Assembly: GCF_014201805.1 (NCBI RefSeq)
Contig: NZ_JACHFK010000001.1
Coordinates: forward strand, 372,001 to 436,000
Reading direction: 5' to 3'
Length of the DNA stretch: 64,000 nt
Source: Deinococcus metalli
GTDB lineage: Bacteria; Deinococcota; Deinococci; Deinococcales; Deinococcaceae
Shown here: in pieces, positions 47,927 to 55,774 of the stretch
Layout: each line of letters begins with the position of its first letter
Numbering within the stretch: the stretch's first letter is position 1
The notes under the pieces: generated by a model
Database searches by the model: none
What the model was told of the DNA's origin: nothing
Seen by the model: only the letters and a program-made list of their open reading frames with translations
Made by a program: the position numbers and the translations under genes

Positions 47927-48283
47927 TTATGCAAAGTCGAAATCGTCGTGTTTCTCGGCTGTGGGGGATGCGAAAAACGCGGTGCCGGCGTCCGGATAGT
48001 GCTCGAGCAGGAGGCTGATCAACGATCCGTGGTACTGCGCATAGACTGCGCGACTCACAAGTTCTGTTCCCCCACTGAACGCGAAGATTCCTGTTCCCTC
48101 ATCGTCAGTAGCGTACTGAAGGAAAAAGCCCTGCCCATAGGTTGGCGCTGGCTTCGCGTGCGTCAGGGCGTGTCCGAGCTCAGTCTGCACGTAATCCCAG
48201 GTCTCCAGCTCGCCCCGTATGATCTTGCCGACAATGGCGCGCGTCAAAGACTTGTGCTTGATGTCTGTGATTATCACTGTCAT
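47927..48283 (-). CDS. Hypothetical protein, 118 residues
   Basis: A good ribosome site (GGAGGG, five bases before the ATG) supports the gene. The product begins MTVIITDIKHKSLTRAIVGK and has a central glycine-rich block (PTYGQGFFLQYATDDEGTGI). It ends in a strongly acidic tail (EKHDDFDFA) of the sort that can mimic DNA or bind a basic partner. No family is recognised. It lies alone between the R-M gene and the HNH gene, so a role linked to defence is only a guess. Confidence 0.6.
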   Translation of the reverse strand: MTVIITDIKHKSLTRAIVGKIIRGELETWDYVQTELGHALTHAKPAPTYGQGFFLQYATDDEGTGIFAFSGGTELVSRAVYAQYHGSLISLLLEHYPDAGTAFFASPTAEKHDDFDFA

Positions 48284-48748
48284 GTAGCCCTCCTCGCCGT
48301 CTCGATGACCTTCAACAGGCCGTCTCAGTATTCAATCGCGGCGGGGTAAGAGAGATCAGGGATCGTCCGGCTTCCTGCGCTGGCAGTACCCCAGCTTCGT
48401 CTTATCGTCGGCTTCTCGCCGCTCGCCTCACAGGCTAGCCAGCTAGGATTCCCGTGCCGCCTGTCGCTTGAGCGTGTCGCACGTGATGGGGCTCAGCTCG
48501 CCAGCTGTGGGCGGGTGGGGCCAAGACCCACATGGCCTCCCGAACCGCCCCAGAGTTCGCCAGGATCAACCAGGTGCCGCTAGAACTGTTGCGCCAGGAC
48601 TGACTTGCTCACCGGAGCTCCGGCAGGCGTGGGCGGGATACGGTCATGCTGCTCTTACCGTCTCACCGAGTTTTTCGTCAGGCGCGGATTTATAGCGCTG
48701 AGCCGAAACCCAAAATTGACAATCACCAACTGGACACCTGCCAATGTG
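48284..48748. other. Intergenic region, no gene seen
   Basis: About 465 bases upstream of the 118-residue gene and downstream of the HNH gene. The short frames on both strands lack ribosome sites. The right part (48690-48780) is AT-rich and may hold a promoter or terminator that I cannot define. Confidence 0.45.
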
Positions 48749-49444
48749 TTATTGCCATTTGATTTTATCTAGTGTGTTTTTTAAGAGACCTGGCTGCAAT
48801 GTAGCTGTGATTGCTACCGCCGTCGCGCCGTAAATACTGATAATCCAGGCAGTATCTATCGCTCCTGATCCTTCGGCATAGCCGTATTTTACCTCTCCGG
48901 CGGCTTTCTCTATGAACTGACTGCCTGTTTTCTCAGCAATCCATTTCCTCCACCAGTCAACTTCTTGCTCACGGCTTAACCACAAGAGGTATAGCTCGGC
49001 CTCACTTGGCATATTCCTGTCAAGTTCATAGCGGTATAGACCTTTCGCGATGAATTCAAACCATTGACGCAAATCCTCTACATTATCCTTGTTCAGCGAT
49101 ATAGCAAGTCGCTTCTCAAGTTTGCCATTCTGGCCGATCTGGAAATGATCTAAAGCTGCTCCCTTTAAGCGATTCGCTAACTTGTTGTTCTTTGCCAAGG
49201 TTCGCGGTATTCGATTCTCTGCCACCTTTAGCGCTGCTTCACCGCCTCCCGTGAATGGAATAAGTACACCCGCTGCATCTTCAACCCTTTGCTTCGCGCG
49301 GTTGCATTTGTTACACGCTGGAACTATGACGGGATCTCCCCGGAAACGTTGATCAGGTGGGAAGAATTGCCTTGCCACTACGTGTTCTCTTTCTTCTGCT
49401 GTGCCGCCGCAGTATGCGCAAACACGGCTGAGGTCGAGAGACAT
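48749..49444 (-). CDS. HNH endonuclease-like protein
   Basis: The 231-residue product starts MSLDLSRVCAYCGG and contains EREHVVARQFFP and VPACNKCNRAKQRVED. Together these give two zinc-binding CxxC pairs around an HNH core (His in EHVVAR, Asn in CNKCN). About 170 residues follow without clear motifs and end in a hydrophobic stretch (AWIISIYGATAVAITATL) that may touch membrane. The start overlaps the stop of the repressor gene by TAATG, so the two are made together. AT-richer than its surroundings. It could cut DNA as a defence effector. Confidence 0.82.
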   Translation of the reverse strand: MSLDLSRVCAYCGGTAEEREHVVARQFFPPDQRFRGDPVIVPACNKCNRAKQRVEDAAGVLIPFTGGGEAALKVAENRIPRTLAKNNKLANRLKGAALDHFQIGQNGKLEKRLAISLNKDNVEDLRQWFEFIAKGLYRYELDRNMPSEAELYLLWLSREQEVDWWRKWIAEKTGSQFIEKAAGEVKYGYAEGSGAIDTAWIISIYGATAVAITATLQPGLLKNTLDKIKWQ

Positions 49445-49653
49445 TAGCTGCCCTCTTGAACGGTCAGACGGAGGTTCAGCGCCTCGAGGATGGCCTGCCA
49501 CACTGGAGGCACGTTCCCGCCTCTGCCACCTGTGTTGTTGAGTGCACGAGTGATGTGGTTTGGATGGATACCTGTCGCCCGTGCCAGATCCGCCCGGCTT
49601 AACCCTTTGGCCTTTAGCCGGGTATCCACCGCAGCCCTGATTTCATCGGTCAT
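49444..49653 (-). CDS. Small helix-turn-helix (XRE/Cro-type) repressor
   Basis: The 69-residue protein is a single HTH domain: LKAKGLSRADLARATGIHPNHITRALN has the classic helix-turn-helix layout of Cro/CI proteins. It is divergent from the rightward operon. Two related operators lie between them, overlapping the rightward promoter, so it should repress that operon and perhaps itself. TAGGCT lies six bases before its ATG, giving a leaderless message. It is coupled to the HNH gene. Confidence 0.87.
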   Translation of the reverse strand: MTDEIRAAVDTRLKAKGLSRADLARATGIHPNHITRALNNTGGRGGNVPPVWQAILEALNLRLTVQEGS

Positions 49654-49659
49654 AGTCGA

Positions 49660-49665
49660 AGCCTA
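49660..49665 (-). promoter_or_regulatory. -10 box, repressor gene
   Basis: TAGGCT on the minus strand, six bases before the ATG. The region where its -35 box would fall overlaps operator 1. Confidence 0.5.
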
Positions 49666-49681
49666 ACACTATGGGGTTAAT

Positions 49682-49694
49682 ACCCGATTAGGGT
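49682..49694. promoter_or_regulatory. Operator 1 of the repressor switch
   Basis: ACCC-GATTA-GGGT, an inverted repeat with a five-base centre. Its centre is 23 bases from that of operator 2, about two helical turns. Confidence 0.6.
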
Positions 49695-49722
49695 TGCAAT
49701 ACCTACCCGATAGGGGTAGCAT
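49694..49722 (+). promoter_or_regulatory. Sigma-70 promoter of the rightward operon
   Basis: TTGCAA (49694-49699) and TAGCAT (49717-49722) are 17 bases apart. Operator 2 fills the spacer and operator 1 ends at the -35 box, so bound repressor would block RNA polymerase. Confidence 0.6.
49703..49719. promoter_or_regulatory. Operator 2 of the repressor switch
   Basis: CTACCC-GATAG-GGGTAG, a six-pair inverted repeat sharing the CCCGATxAGGG layout of operator 1, placed between the -35 and -10 boxes. Confidence 0.65.
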
Positions 49723-49804
49723 TAAGCCAGCAGAAAGAGACGCTTCTACCGCCAAGTTTCCGCGTCCCTGACTGACTTCCAGTCCTACGAAGAGGAGAAA
49801 GCAG

Positions 49805-50233
49805 ATGAACGATACCACCCCCACCCCGCGCGCACAGACCCGCACCTGGGCCACCGTGACCGCGGACTGCATGGACGGCGCGGTCGTCCAGGTGCGTCAC
49901 CACACCGTGACCCTGACGCGCACGCCGGCCGGCATCGAGGCCACCGTGGACGGTCAGGAGTGTGAGCTGCACGTGGCCGTGAGCATCCTCCACGGCGCAG
50001 ACCGGGCCACCGTGACCGCTGAGACGCTGGAACCGGCCCCCATCGGCAAGACCCGTGCCTGCGAGCTGCACAAGTTGATGCACCGCGCGGGCGTTCCCAG
50101 CGGGGAACACTACGGCTTCGCCGGCGCTGCGCTTGACCGCCCGGTGTACTCCCTGGCCGCGCTGACCGAAGCAGACGCCCGGCAGGTGTGGTTGTTCCTC
50201 CGCAGCACGCACCCCCAGGCCGCCGCCGCCTGA
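49805..50233 (+). CDS. Hypothetical protein, first gene of rightward operon
   Basis: The 142-residue product has a beta-rich N-terminal half (QVRHHTVTLTRTPAGIEATV) and a helical C-terminal half (ACELHKLMHRAGVPSGEHYGFA, then LTEADARQVWLFL). GAGGAG lies ahead of the ATG. As the first gene after the repressor-controlled promoter it is expected early after induction. No family is recognised. Codon use is again Deinococcus-like, unlike the AT-richer repressor and HNH genes. Confidence 0.7.
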   Translation: MNDTTPTPRAQTRTWATVTADCMDGAVVQVRHHTVTLTRTPAGIEATVDGQECELHVAVSILHGADRATVTAETLEPAPIGKTRACELHKLMHRAGVPSGEHYGFAGAALDRPVYSLAALTEADARQVWLFLRSTHPQAAAA

Positions 50234-50374
50234 CCTCGCCCGGGGGCGCGCACCTGCGCCCCCGCCCTGTGCCCCTCAAAGCCCTGACCGCGCCCCGCAC
50301 CCCCGGCGAAGTGGAAGACGCCCTGCGCCCACCTGCCCCGCTTCGAGGCCCGCACCCTACAGAGGACGTGACCC

Positions 50375-50527
50375 GTGGCCCGCACCTGCGCCGCCCTGTA
50401 CTTCGCCTTCCTGTACTTGACCGCCGCGCCGTCTCCGTACGCGCTGCACTACGCGGCCCTGGCCGCCCTGTCCGGCTTCCTGGCCCTGGCCTTCGCCCTT
50501 CGCCGATTGCTCCCCAAGAGGACGTGA
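50375..50527 (+). CDS. Small membrane protein, 50 residues
   Basis: GTG start with AGAGGA upstream. The product has two hydrophobic stretches (CAALYFAFLYLTAAP and LAALSGFLALAFALRRLL), so it should form a small membrane hairpin. Size and place in the operon would suit a holin-like or superinfection-exclusion protein, but nothing specific is recognised. The same AGAGGACGTGA words occur before the next gene. Confidence 0.5.
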   Translation: MARTCAALYFAFLYLTAAPSPYALHYAALAALSGFLALAFALRRLLPKRT

Positions 50528-50532
50528 TCCAC

Positions 50533-50736
50533 GTGAGCCATCCTGAAACACTTTCCGACCGCCGCCCGCCCACGCAACTCGCATGCGCCGCCCGCGCCGC
50601 TGACCTGAGTCCGCTGGAACGTCACGAAGCCCTGCGGAACATCACCCTTCGCCGGGACACCCTGGTCCGCGGACTGGCCCAGCTCGACGCCCTCGAAGCC
50701 GGCCACCGCGCCGCCCTCACGGAGGGGCCGGCATGA
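50533..50736 (+). CDS. Small coiled-coil-type protein with LDALEAGH motif
   Basis: The 67-residue product starts at GTG 50533 and ends VRGLAQLDALEAGHRAALTEG. The L-x-x-L-D-A-L-E-A-x-H block recurs in several small proteins of the leftward operon (55277-56419). It overlaps the next gene by ATGA. The function is unknown. The helical content suggests protein pairing. Confidence 0.55.
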   Translation: MSHPETLSDRRPPTQLACAARAADLSPLERHEALRNITLRRDTLVRGLAQLDALEAGHRAALTEGPA

Positions 50737-51407
50737 CTACGGCCACCTTGCCCGCCCCGTGGGCCGTCTGTGAGGACTGCGGAAAAGCGGCCGGCCTGCC
50801 CATCAGTCACGTGCCCGGCGTGCCCGGCGCGTTTATGTGCGTGGCCTGCTACACCTGGCACCGCAACGTGAACGCGGCGACCGCCCAGCTCGAGGCCATG
50901 ACGGGCCCCGTCGTGGGCGCGTGGGCCGCGCAATGGACACGTGCCGGCCTGTCGGACGAAGACCTGCAGAGCATCACGGACAGCCTGACAGGGGCGGATA
51001 TGGCAGAGGACTTCGGGGACGCCTACCGTGCCCGCGCCCTGCGTTACCTGCGCCGTTCCCACCGTGTGCCGGCCACCATGCCGGAGGACGTACCGCCCGC
51101 CCGCGAGACCGTCGACCCGGCCGCCCTGCCGCTCCTGGCCCAGTGCCGCCCGGCCGATCCGGCGCACGGGATCCGCGCCCGGTACTTCATCGGCGCGAAC
51201 GGCCAGGCGTACACCATCCATGCCACGCCGGACACCCTGACCCTCCCGCAGCCGGACGGCATGCGGTTGCTCATCTTCACCGGCTGGCGTGGCGTGACGC
51301 GCTTCCATGACCGCGTGTCCGGCGCGCCCGGGTACCGCGTGCCGGCGCACCTGTGGGCGGACGTCGAAGCCGCGCTGTCCGGCGAAGACGAAGGCCGCCC
51401 GGCATGA
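50733..51407 (+). CDS. Hypothetical protein with N-terminal Cys4 zinc ribbon
   Basis: Residues 13-39 hold CEDCG and CVAC about 20 residues apart, a likely zinc ribbon. A helical middle follows (LSDEDLQSITDSLTGADMAE). The last 80 residues are beta-rich and end YRVPAHLWADVEAALSGEDE. That ending resembles the tail of the next protein. Overlaps on both sides (ATGA) show tight coupling. No family is recognised. Confidence 0.65.
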   Translation: MTTATLPAPWAVCEDCGKAAGLPISHVPGVPGAFMCVACYTWHRNVNAATAQLEAMTGPVVGAWAAQWTRAGLSDEDLQSITDSLTGADMAEDFGDAYRARALRYLRRSHRVPATMPEDVPPARETVDPAALPLLAQCRPADPAHGIRARYFIGANGQAYTIHATPDTLTLPQPDGMRLLIFTGWRGVTRFHDRVSGAPGYRVPAHLWADVEAALSGEDEGRPA

Positions 51408-51676
51408 CCGGCGCCGCGTCCCTGCCCCGCGTGGGGGGCGCCCGCCGGCATGCGGGCCTCGCCGTGCTCACCTGCGCGCACGCGGGCCAGATCTTCGAGG
51501 TCGGCATGACCACCCCCGCCCCGTACACCCTGAGCGGGCGGCGGGCGGACGCGCAGGCCACCGGTTACGTCCTGACGGTGGCCCCGGACAGCCGCGCGCC
51601 CCTGGCGCTGCACGTCAGCGCGGCGGTGTGGGCCGGTGTCCTGCCCCTCCTGAGCGGCGAAGGCGGGCGCGCGTGA
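51404..51676 (+). CDS. Hypothetical protein, 90 residues
   Basis: The product starts MTGAASLPRVGGARRHAG. After a beta-rich middle it ends LHVSAAVWAGVLPLLSGEGG, which parallels the tail of the protein before it (VPAHLWADVEAALSGEDEG). The two may share a duplicated C-terminal domain. It overlaps the previous gene by ATGA and the next by GTGA. The function is unknown. Confidence 0.6.
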   Translation: MTGAASLPRVGGARRHAGLAVLTCAHAGQIFEVGMTTPAPYTLSGRRADAQATGYVLTVAPDSRAPLALHVSAAVWAGVLPLLSGEGGRA

Positions 51677-52095
51677 GCCGGGGGAAGCCGGTGACGCGGC
51701 CCACCCGGCCCCGCGCGCCGCGTCCTGTGTTTCCTTTCGCCGTGACCCTGCGCGCCACGGCCATGATCTTCGAGGGGGATGGCCGTCCGGTGCTGTACAT
51801 CTGTGCGGAGGATCACGGCTCCATGCCCCGGCCGTACCGCGTCCCGGAGGACGCCCGCGTGACCGTGACGGCCCCGCGTCCCCTGCCGGACGTGCACGGG
51901 CGCATGCTCCTCCCGGCGGGGAGCTGCGCCGCCTTCGAGACGGCCACCGCGCGCACGGTGCTGCACCTGCGTGCCGTGCGCGCGTGCCGGGAACTGCTGG
52001 AAGCGGTGGAGGCGCACGCCCAGGCCGTGCAGGCATGGCGCGCCGCCCGCGCCCACTTCGAGAACCACGCCGGGAACGGCGAGGGCGCTGCGTGA
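51673..52095 (+). CDS. Hypothetical protein, 140 residues
   Basis: GTG start in a GTGA overlap. The N-terminus is basic and proline-rich (RPTRPRAPRPVFPF). A beta region follows, and the protein ends in a long helix (LHLRAVRACRELLEAVEAHAQ and on). It has no signal or membrane span. It belongs to the chain of overlapping small genes under the repressor-controlled promoter. No family is recognised. Confidence 0.6.
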   Translation: MSRGKPVTRPTRPRAPRPVFPFAVTLRATAMIFEGDGRPVLYICAEDHGSMPRPYRVPEDARVTVTAPRPLPDVHGRMLLPAGSCAAFETATARTVLHLRAVRACRELLEAVEAHAQAVQAWRAARAHFENHAGNGEGAA

Positions 52096-52193
52096 CCAGG
52101 GCGGCCGAGGAACCCCCGCACCGCCCGCACGCAGGTGCTCGCGCTGCGCCCCCACGCGTTCCCTTCGCCGGCCTGGCTCCCCGGCCCCGTTGA
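52092..52193 (+). CDS. Possible tiny protein, 33 residues
   Basis: A GTGA overlap with the previous gene opens a 33-residue proline- and arginine-rich frame (VTRAAEEPPHRPH, ending APRPR). The overlap is the only support. It may equally be the untranslated end of the operon. It contains one copy of the recurrent word CTTCGCCGG. Confidence 0.28.
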   Translation: MTRAAEEPPHRPHAGARAAPPRVPFAGLAPRPR

Positions 52194-52240
52194 CCCCTGC
52201 GCCCTACCTGCTGCCACAGGTGGGGCCACACCCTGACAGG

Positions 52241-53128
52241 ATGGACGCACCCATGACCCCACTCCGCGACCTGACCCCCTTCCTTCACGGCCTGACCCTG
52301 AATGGGGATGCCATGACGGACGCCCGCGCCTTCGCCTTCATGCTGCCCAATGCTGAGCGCGTGGCCGGGCGCCTTGAAGACCTCCTGCAGTGTTTCGCCA
52401 GCTTCGCTCAGGACCAGGCCGGGCCACGTCTGCCCGGCGCCCACGCCGCCGCGGTCGATGTGCTGACCTTCGCCGCGTCTGGGCTGTATGCCTCTCTCGA
52501 CGATGCCCAGCGTGCGGGGCAGTGGGACGCGTGGGCAACGCTGGCCCGGGTCCGCCTGTGGGCCGTCGATCGCTGCCAGCAGGCCAGCACGGTCCTGAGC
52601 GCGGATGCCGTGGAGGCGTTACACCTGGCCCTGGCCACTCCCCACACCCTGCCCGCGTGGGCGGCCGGCCAGGTCTACAGCGTGGAGGCCGGGCACCTGG
52701 CTGCATGGGGGGCCGTGTCGCACTTGCTCGAGACCGCGCCCAGCCTCGAGGACGGCGAAGCGGAAGACCTAACGTCAGCCGTCCTCGGCGCCTTGAATCA
52801 TCCCGCCCAGGTTTCCCCTTCGCCGGCTGACCTGCCGTTCCCGGATCCGCTGCCCAGCGTGCCCCTCGTATACACCGCGCAGTATGTCGACGTGCTGCCA
52901 GAGGGCCGCGTCACAGTGGGAATGGGCGGGGGCGAAGAGTACCCGGCCACGCGGGACACTGGCACCCTGACACCCCTGCCGGATGGCAGCGCGTTCCTGG
53001 CCCTGACCGTGGAGGGCGAGGCCGTGACGGTGCGCCTCACGCCCGCAGACGCCCGTAACGTGCGTAGTGCGTGGGGACTGCCGGAGGACGGCGAGGACAG
53101 TGGCACTTCTATGTCATGTCCGAACTGA
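52241..53128 (+). CDS. Hypothetical protein, 295 residues
   Basis: The product (MDAPMTPLRDLTPFLHGL and on) is mostly helical for 190 residues, with short hydrophobic patches (LTFAASGLYASLDDAQ). A beta-rich C-terminal third follows (VYTAQYVDVLPEGRVTVG). It has no membrane span. The second ATG at 52253 is an alternative with AGGA at 11 bases. It is the last and longest gene of the rightward train. The function is unknown. Confidence 0.65.
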   Translation: MDAPMTPLRDLTPFLHGLTLNGDAMTDARAFAFMLPNAERVAGRLEDLLQCFASFAQDQAGPRLPGAHAAAVDVLTFAASGLYASLDDAQRAGQWDAWATLARVRLWAVDRCQQASTVLSADAVEALHLALATPHTLPAWAAGQVYSVEAGHLAAWGAVSHLLETAPSLEDGEAEDLTSAVLGALNHPAQVSPSPADLPFPDPLPSVPLVYTAQYVDVLPEGRVTVGMGGGEEYPATRDTGTLTPLPDGSAFLALTVEGEAVTVRLTPADARNVRSAWGLPEDGEDSGTSMSCPN

Positions 53129-53164
53129 TCAGGGCACAACGTCGCTCTCCCACGCCACGTGGCC

Positions 53165-53184
53165 CTTGCTTGCTAGCAAGCAAG
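53165..53184. promoter_or_regulatory. 20-bp perfect palindrome, P63C operator 1
   Basis: CTTGCTTGCTAGCAAGCAAG reads the same on both strands. It covers the -35 box and most of the spacer of the promoter described next. Confidence 0.8.
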
Positions 53185-53194
53185 GATGTACAGT
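53166..53194 (+). promoter_or_regulatory. Sigma-70 promoter of P63C gene
   Basis: TTGCTT (53166-53171) and TACAGT (53189-53194) are 17 bases apart. Transcription would begin near 53201, in the middle of palindrome 2. Confidence 0.6.
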
Positions 53195-53209
53195 GCTTGC
53201 TAGCAAGCA
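53194..53209. promoter_or_regulatory. 16-bp perfect palindrome, P63C operator 2
   Basis: TGCTTGCTAGCAAGCA lies over the predicted start of transcription. Its centre is 27 bases from that of palindrome 1, and the core is identical. Confidence 0.75.
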
Positions 53210-53219
53210 AGGGGGCACT

Positions 53220-54299
53220 ATGGATGTGGATGATAAACAGGCGATGGCGGCGAGCGGAGGGAAAGCACGTGCACAGGCGCTCAGCAAAGAGGAGCGAAGC
53301 GAGATCGCTAAGAAAGCAGCAGTGTCTAGGTGGAGCAAAGGGAAGAAGGCGACACACGAGGGCGAACTGAAGATCAACGACATGATTCTTCAATGCGCAG
53401 TTCTAGAGGACGGCACAAGGGTCATCTCGGAAACAGCGGTGATCAACGCTCTCGGTATGTATCGCAGCGGAGCTGTGCACGTACGGGAGAGAGAGAGCAA
53501 AAGTGACGGCGATGACGCCGTTCTACCCCTCTTTGTGGCTAATAAAAACGTTCGTAGGTTCGTAGATGAAGACCTCGAGAAGATGTTGAGTAAGCCGATA
53601 TGGTTTACCTCCTCGGGTGGTGGAAGCCGGAGTAAAGGTCTCGATGCCAGGCTTCTACCTAAAGTCTGCACGGTCTGGCTCAAGGCTCGTGACGCCGGCG
53701 TACTAACAACCCCGCGCCAACTCGAGGCCGCCCGCCACGCCGATATCCTCATTAGAGGCCTCGCAGAAGTTGGAGCCGTAGCACTGGTCGATGAGGCAAC
53801 GGGCTACCAATTTGACCGCGAGAAAAACGCGCTGGCAGAGATTCTCGAGGCATTTATCAGCAAAGAGTTGAGTAAGTGGGTACCCACCTTCCCCATTGAG
53901 TTCTATCAAGAGCTTTTTAGGCTGCGCGGAATGAACTGGAAGAACGTTAACTCAAGGCCACAGTATTTTGGTTTGCTGACCAACGACATCGTGTACCGCC
54001 GGCTTGCTCCTGGTGTTTTGGAGGAGCTGAGAAGAATCAATCCTACGAACGAAAACGGCAATCGCAAATCTAAGCACCATCAGTGGCTGACGCAGGAAGA
54101 GGGGCGGCGTAAGTTGCAGCTTCATCTCTCTGGAGTCATCACACTTATGAAGGCTTCCCCAGACTGGAAGACGTTTCAAACCCTTATCGATAGGTCTATG
54201 CCCAAGTATCAGCCAATGCCTCTATTCGATTACGATAACTCGCAGACGGATGCAGTAGTTCCAGCTGGCAAAGCTGAAATCGTGGAGAACGAACTCTAG
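53220..54299 (+). CDS. P63C-domain protein
   Basis: The 359-residue protein has a short N-terminal block GGKARAQALSKEERSEIAKKAA, common in proteins of this kind. The C-terminal half is the P63C domain, with FPIEFYQELFRLRGMNWK, PQYFGLLTNDIVYRRLAPGV, KHHQWLT and GVITLMKASPDWKTFQTLID. P63C proteins occur in phages, plasmids and islands, and their role is not established. GGGGG lies five bases before the ATG. The gene is AT-richer than its neighbours and is controlled by two palindromes, so it seems to be a self-contained, tightly repressed cargo gene. Confidence 0.88.
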   Translation: MDVDDKQAMAASGGKARAQALSKEERSEIAKKAAVSRWSKGKKATHEGELKINDMILQCAVLEDGTRVISETAVINALGMYRSGAVHVRERESKSDGDDAVLPLFVANKNVRRFVDEDLEKMLSKPIWFTSSGGGSRSKGLDARLLPKVCTVWLKARDAGVLTTPRQLEAARHADILIRGLAEVGAVALVDEATGYQFDREKNALAEILEAFISKELSKWVPTFPIEFYQELFRLRGMNWKNVNSRPQYFGLLTNDIVYRRLAPGVLEELRRINPTNENGNRKSKHHQWLTQEEGRRKLQLHLSGVITLMKASPDWKTFQTLIDRSMPKYQPMPLFDYDNSQTDAVVPAGKAEIVENEL

Positions 54300-54301
54300 C
54301 G

Positions 54302-54610
54302 TTACAGTGCACTGATCAAACATCTGCGAAACGAACATGCAAAACGCGCCCCCATGCGGGCGGGTAGATTCTCGAAGCTATCTGCTACTGCGCGCATCGC
54401 TGCCACCTGCACCGGCAAACCCCACCGCTGCCCGCCCCGCACGCCGTATCCCAGGGACGCCACGCGCCCCGCGCGGGCCAGCGCCCGCAGGGCCCGGCGC
54501 GTGCTGCTCTCGCTGGCCTGGGCATACAGCGTCAGCGTCCACACGTCCAGCGGCCCGCCCTCCACGGCCTGCAGGATGGCGCGCTGTACCCGTCCCGGCC
54601 CGCGGCTCAT
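54302..54610 (-). CDS. Winged-helix-like small protein
   Basis: The 102-residue product MSRGPGRVQRAILQAVEGG and on reads like a winged helix: VWTLTLYAQASESSTRRALRALARAGRVASLGYGVR has two helices, a turn and a hairpin. A DNA-binding regulator is likely. CACACT lies six bases before the ATG. Its stop is two bases from that of the convergent P63C gene. It could be the regulator of the P63C palindromes, but nothing shows that directly. Confidence 0.6.
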   Translation of the reverse strand: MSRGPGRVQRAILQAVEGGPLDVWTLTLYAQASESSTRRALRALARAGRVASLGYGVRGGQRWGLPVQVAAMRAVADSFENLPARMGARFACSFRRCLISAL

Positions 54611-54938
54611 GCCGTCAGTGTGGCAGACCCCATGACGAATCCACGTCCGCGCAGTAGCAGCACACTTACGCTTCACCGTGGCCCGGCCGTGCCTGCCCGC
54701 CTGCACGCGAAAAACGCTCATTAGTGGGCGTTTGTACATGTTCAGAATTGCTAAGGTCGCGTGCACTGTGCAACGTCGTCCGATTGGTCAGGAACCGGTG
54801 CCGCTGGAAGCGCGCCCAGATGGCTTTGCTGGGGCATGGTGGGCGCTAGCTCCACCTGATAAAACCTGACATCCTGACGACTTCCGCGTGCTTCCCTTCG
54901 CCGGCCAAGTCTCCCCGGAGGCCCGGCCCGCTCAGCGC

Positions 54939-55280
54939 CTACGGGGCCGCCTCCGACCCATCCACCTCGAGGGCCAGCAGCTCCCCCACGTGCACCGGCT
55001 GCCCGGTCAGCGCGTGGATGATGCCGGCCACCGTGGCCAGCGTGGTCAGGTCGATGCGGGTCGTGTCCCCACGGGCCAGCCGGTACACCGTGCCCGCGTC
55101 GACCGTGCCCTGTGCGTAGCCGCTCATGGCCACCTGATAGACGCTCAGGCCGCGCGCCTCGCAGACGTCCCGGAGGGTCACGCGCGCCGCGTACGGCACC
55201 GGGCCGCGCGTGCCGTACCCCAGATGACACGCCGGGCGTCCGCCCACCGTGTAGTGCCCGCGCAGGGCGTCCCGGGTCAT
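54939..55280 (-). CDS. XRE-type helix-turn-helix protein, end of leftward operon
   Basis: The 113-residue product contains VTLRDVCEARGLSVYQVAMSGYAQ and TVYRLARGDTTRIDLTTLATVAGII, which fit the helices of Cro/CI-like domains, followed by an acidic tail. It overlaps the previous gene by four bases (ATGA). As the distal gene of the leftward operon it could feed back on other element promoters. The target is unknown. Confidence 0.75.
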   Translation of the reverse strand: MTRDALRGHYTVGGRPACHLGYGTRGPVPYAARVTLRDVCEARGLSVYQVAMSGYAQGTVDAGTVYRLARGDTTRIDLTTLATVAGIIHALTGQPVHVGELLALEVDGSEAAP

Positions 55281-55774
55281 GCCGTGCCCCCAGCCAGCAC
55301 CCCGCACAGCGCCGCCTCGAAGGTCCACAGGGCCGCGCCCCAGCGGGCCAGACGGTGCACGTCCGGCGAGAGGGGAACGCGCACCGCTTCCGCGACACAC
55401 CATGCGGCGCACGCCTCGAAGTAGGCCAGGAACGCCGGCACCCGTTCAGCCGGCGGGGCCAGTAGCGGCGCGCCGCCCGGCACGTTCAGTGCCGCGTCCG
55501 CCCACGCCTCCGCGTCTTCCTTCGCCGGGTGCGGCACGGGCAGGCCGTCCGGCAGGTGCGCGCACGCCCGCCGGATCCGGGCCAGGGCGTCCGGATCCTG
55601 GCCGTGCTCCGTGACCTGCCACGCGTCCTCCCACGCGTCCCGGTGCGCGGGTGACAGTCGCTCCTGAGCCGCCTCGAGCTGTGCCCAGTTGGATGCTCTG
55701 GCCCCATCGATACGCGCCATGTGCGCCGCCTCAAGCGCGTCCAGACGGGCCAGCCGGCCACGCGGGCCGGTCAC
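55277..55774 (-). CDS. Hypothetical helical protein with LDALEAAH motif
   Basis: The 165-residue product starts at GTG 55774 in a GTGA overlap. Its N-terminus reads GRLARLDALEAAHMARIDGA, the motif shared with the small genes upstream and with the 50533 gene. The rest is helical with many tryptophans and acidic residues (AHRDAWEDAWQV). No enzyme motif is seen. Confidence 0.6.
   Translation of the reverse strand: MTGPRGRLARLDALEAAHMARIDGARASNWAQLEAAQERLSPAHRDAWEDAWQVTEHGQDPDALARIRRACAHLPDGLPVPHPAKEDAEAWADAALNVPGGAPLLAPPAERVPAFLAYFEACAAWCVAEAVRVPLSPDVHRLARWGAALWTFEAALCGVLAGGTA

Noticed and set aside
48468..48695. A 75-codon plus-strand frame in the gap after the 118-residue gene
   Set aside because: No ribosome site or TANNNT box, a low-complexity product and poor codon use.
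48749..49444. A retron or reverse-transcriptase-linked HNH system
   Set aside because: No reverse transcriptase and no partner ATPase lie nearby. Only the HNH protein and its coupled repressor are visible.
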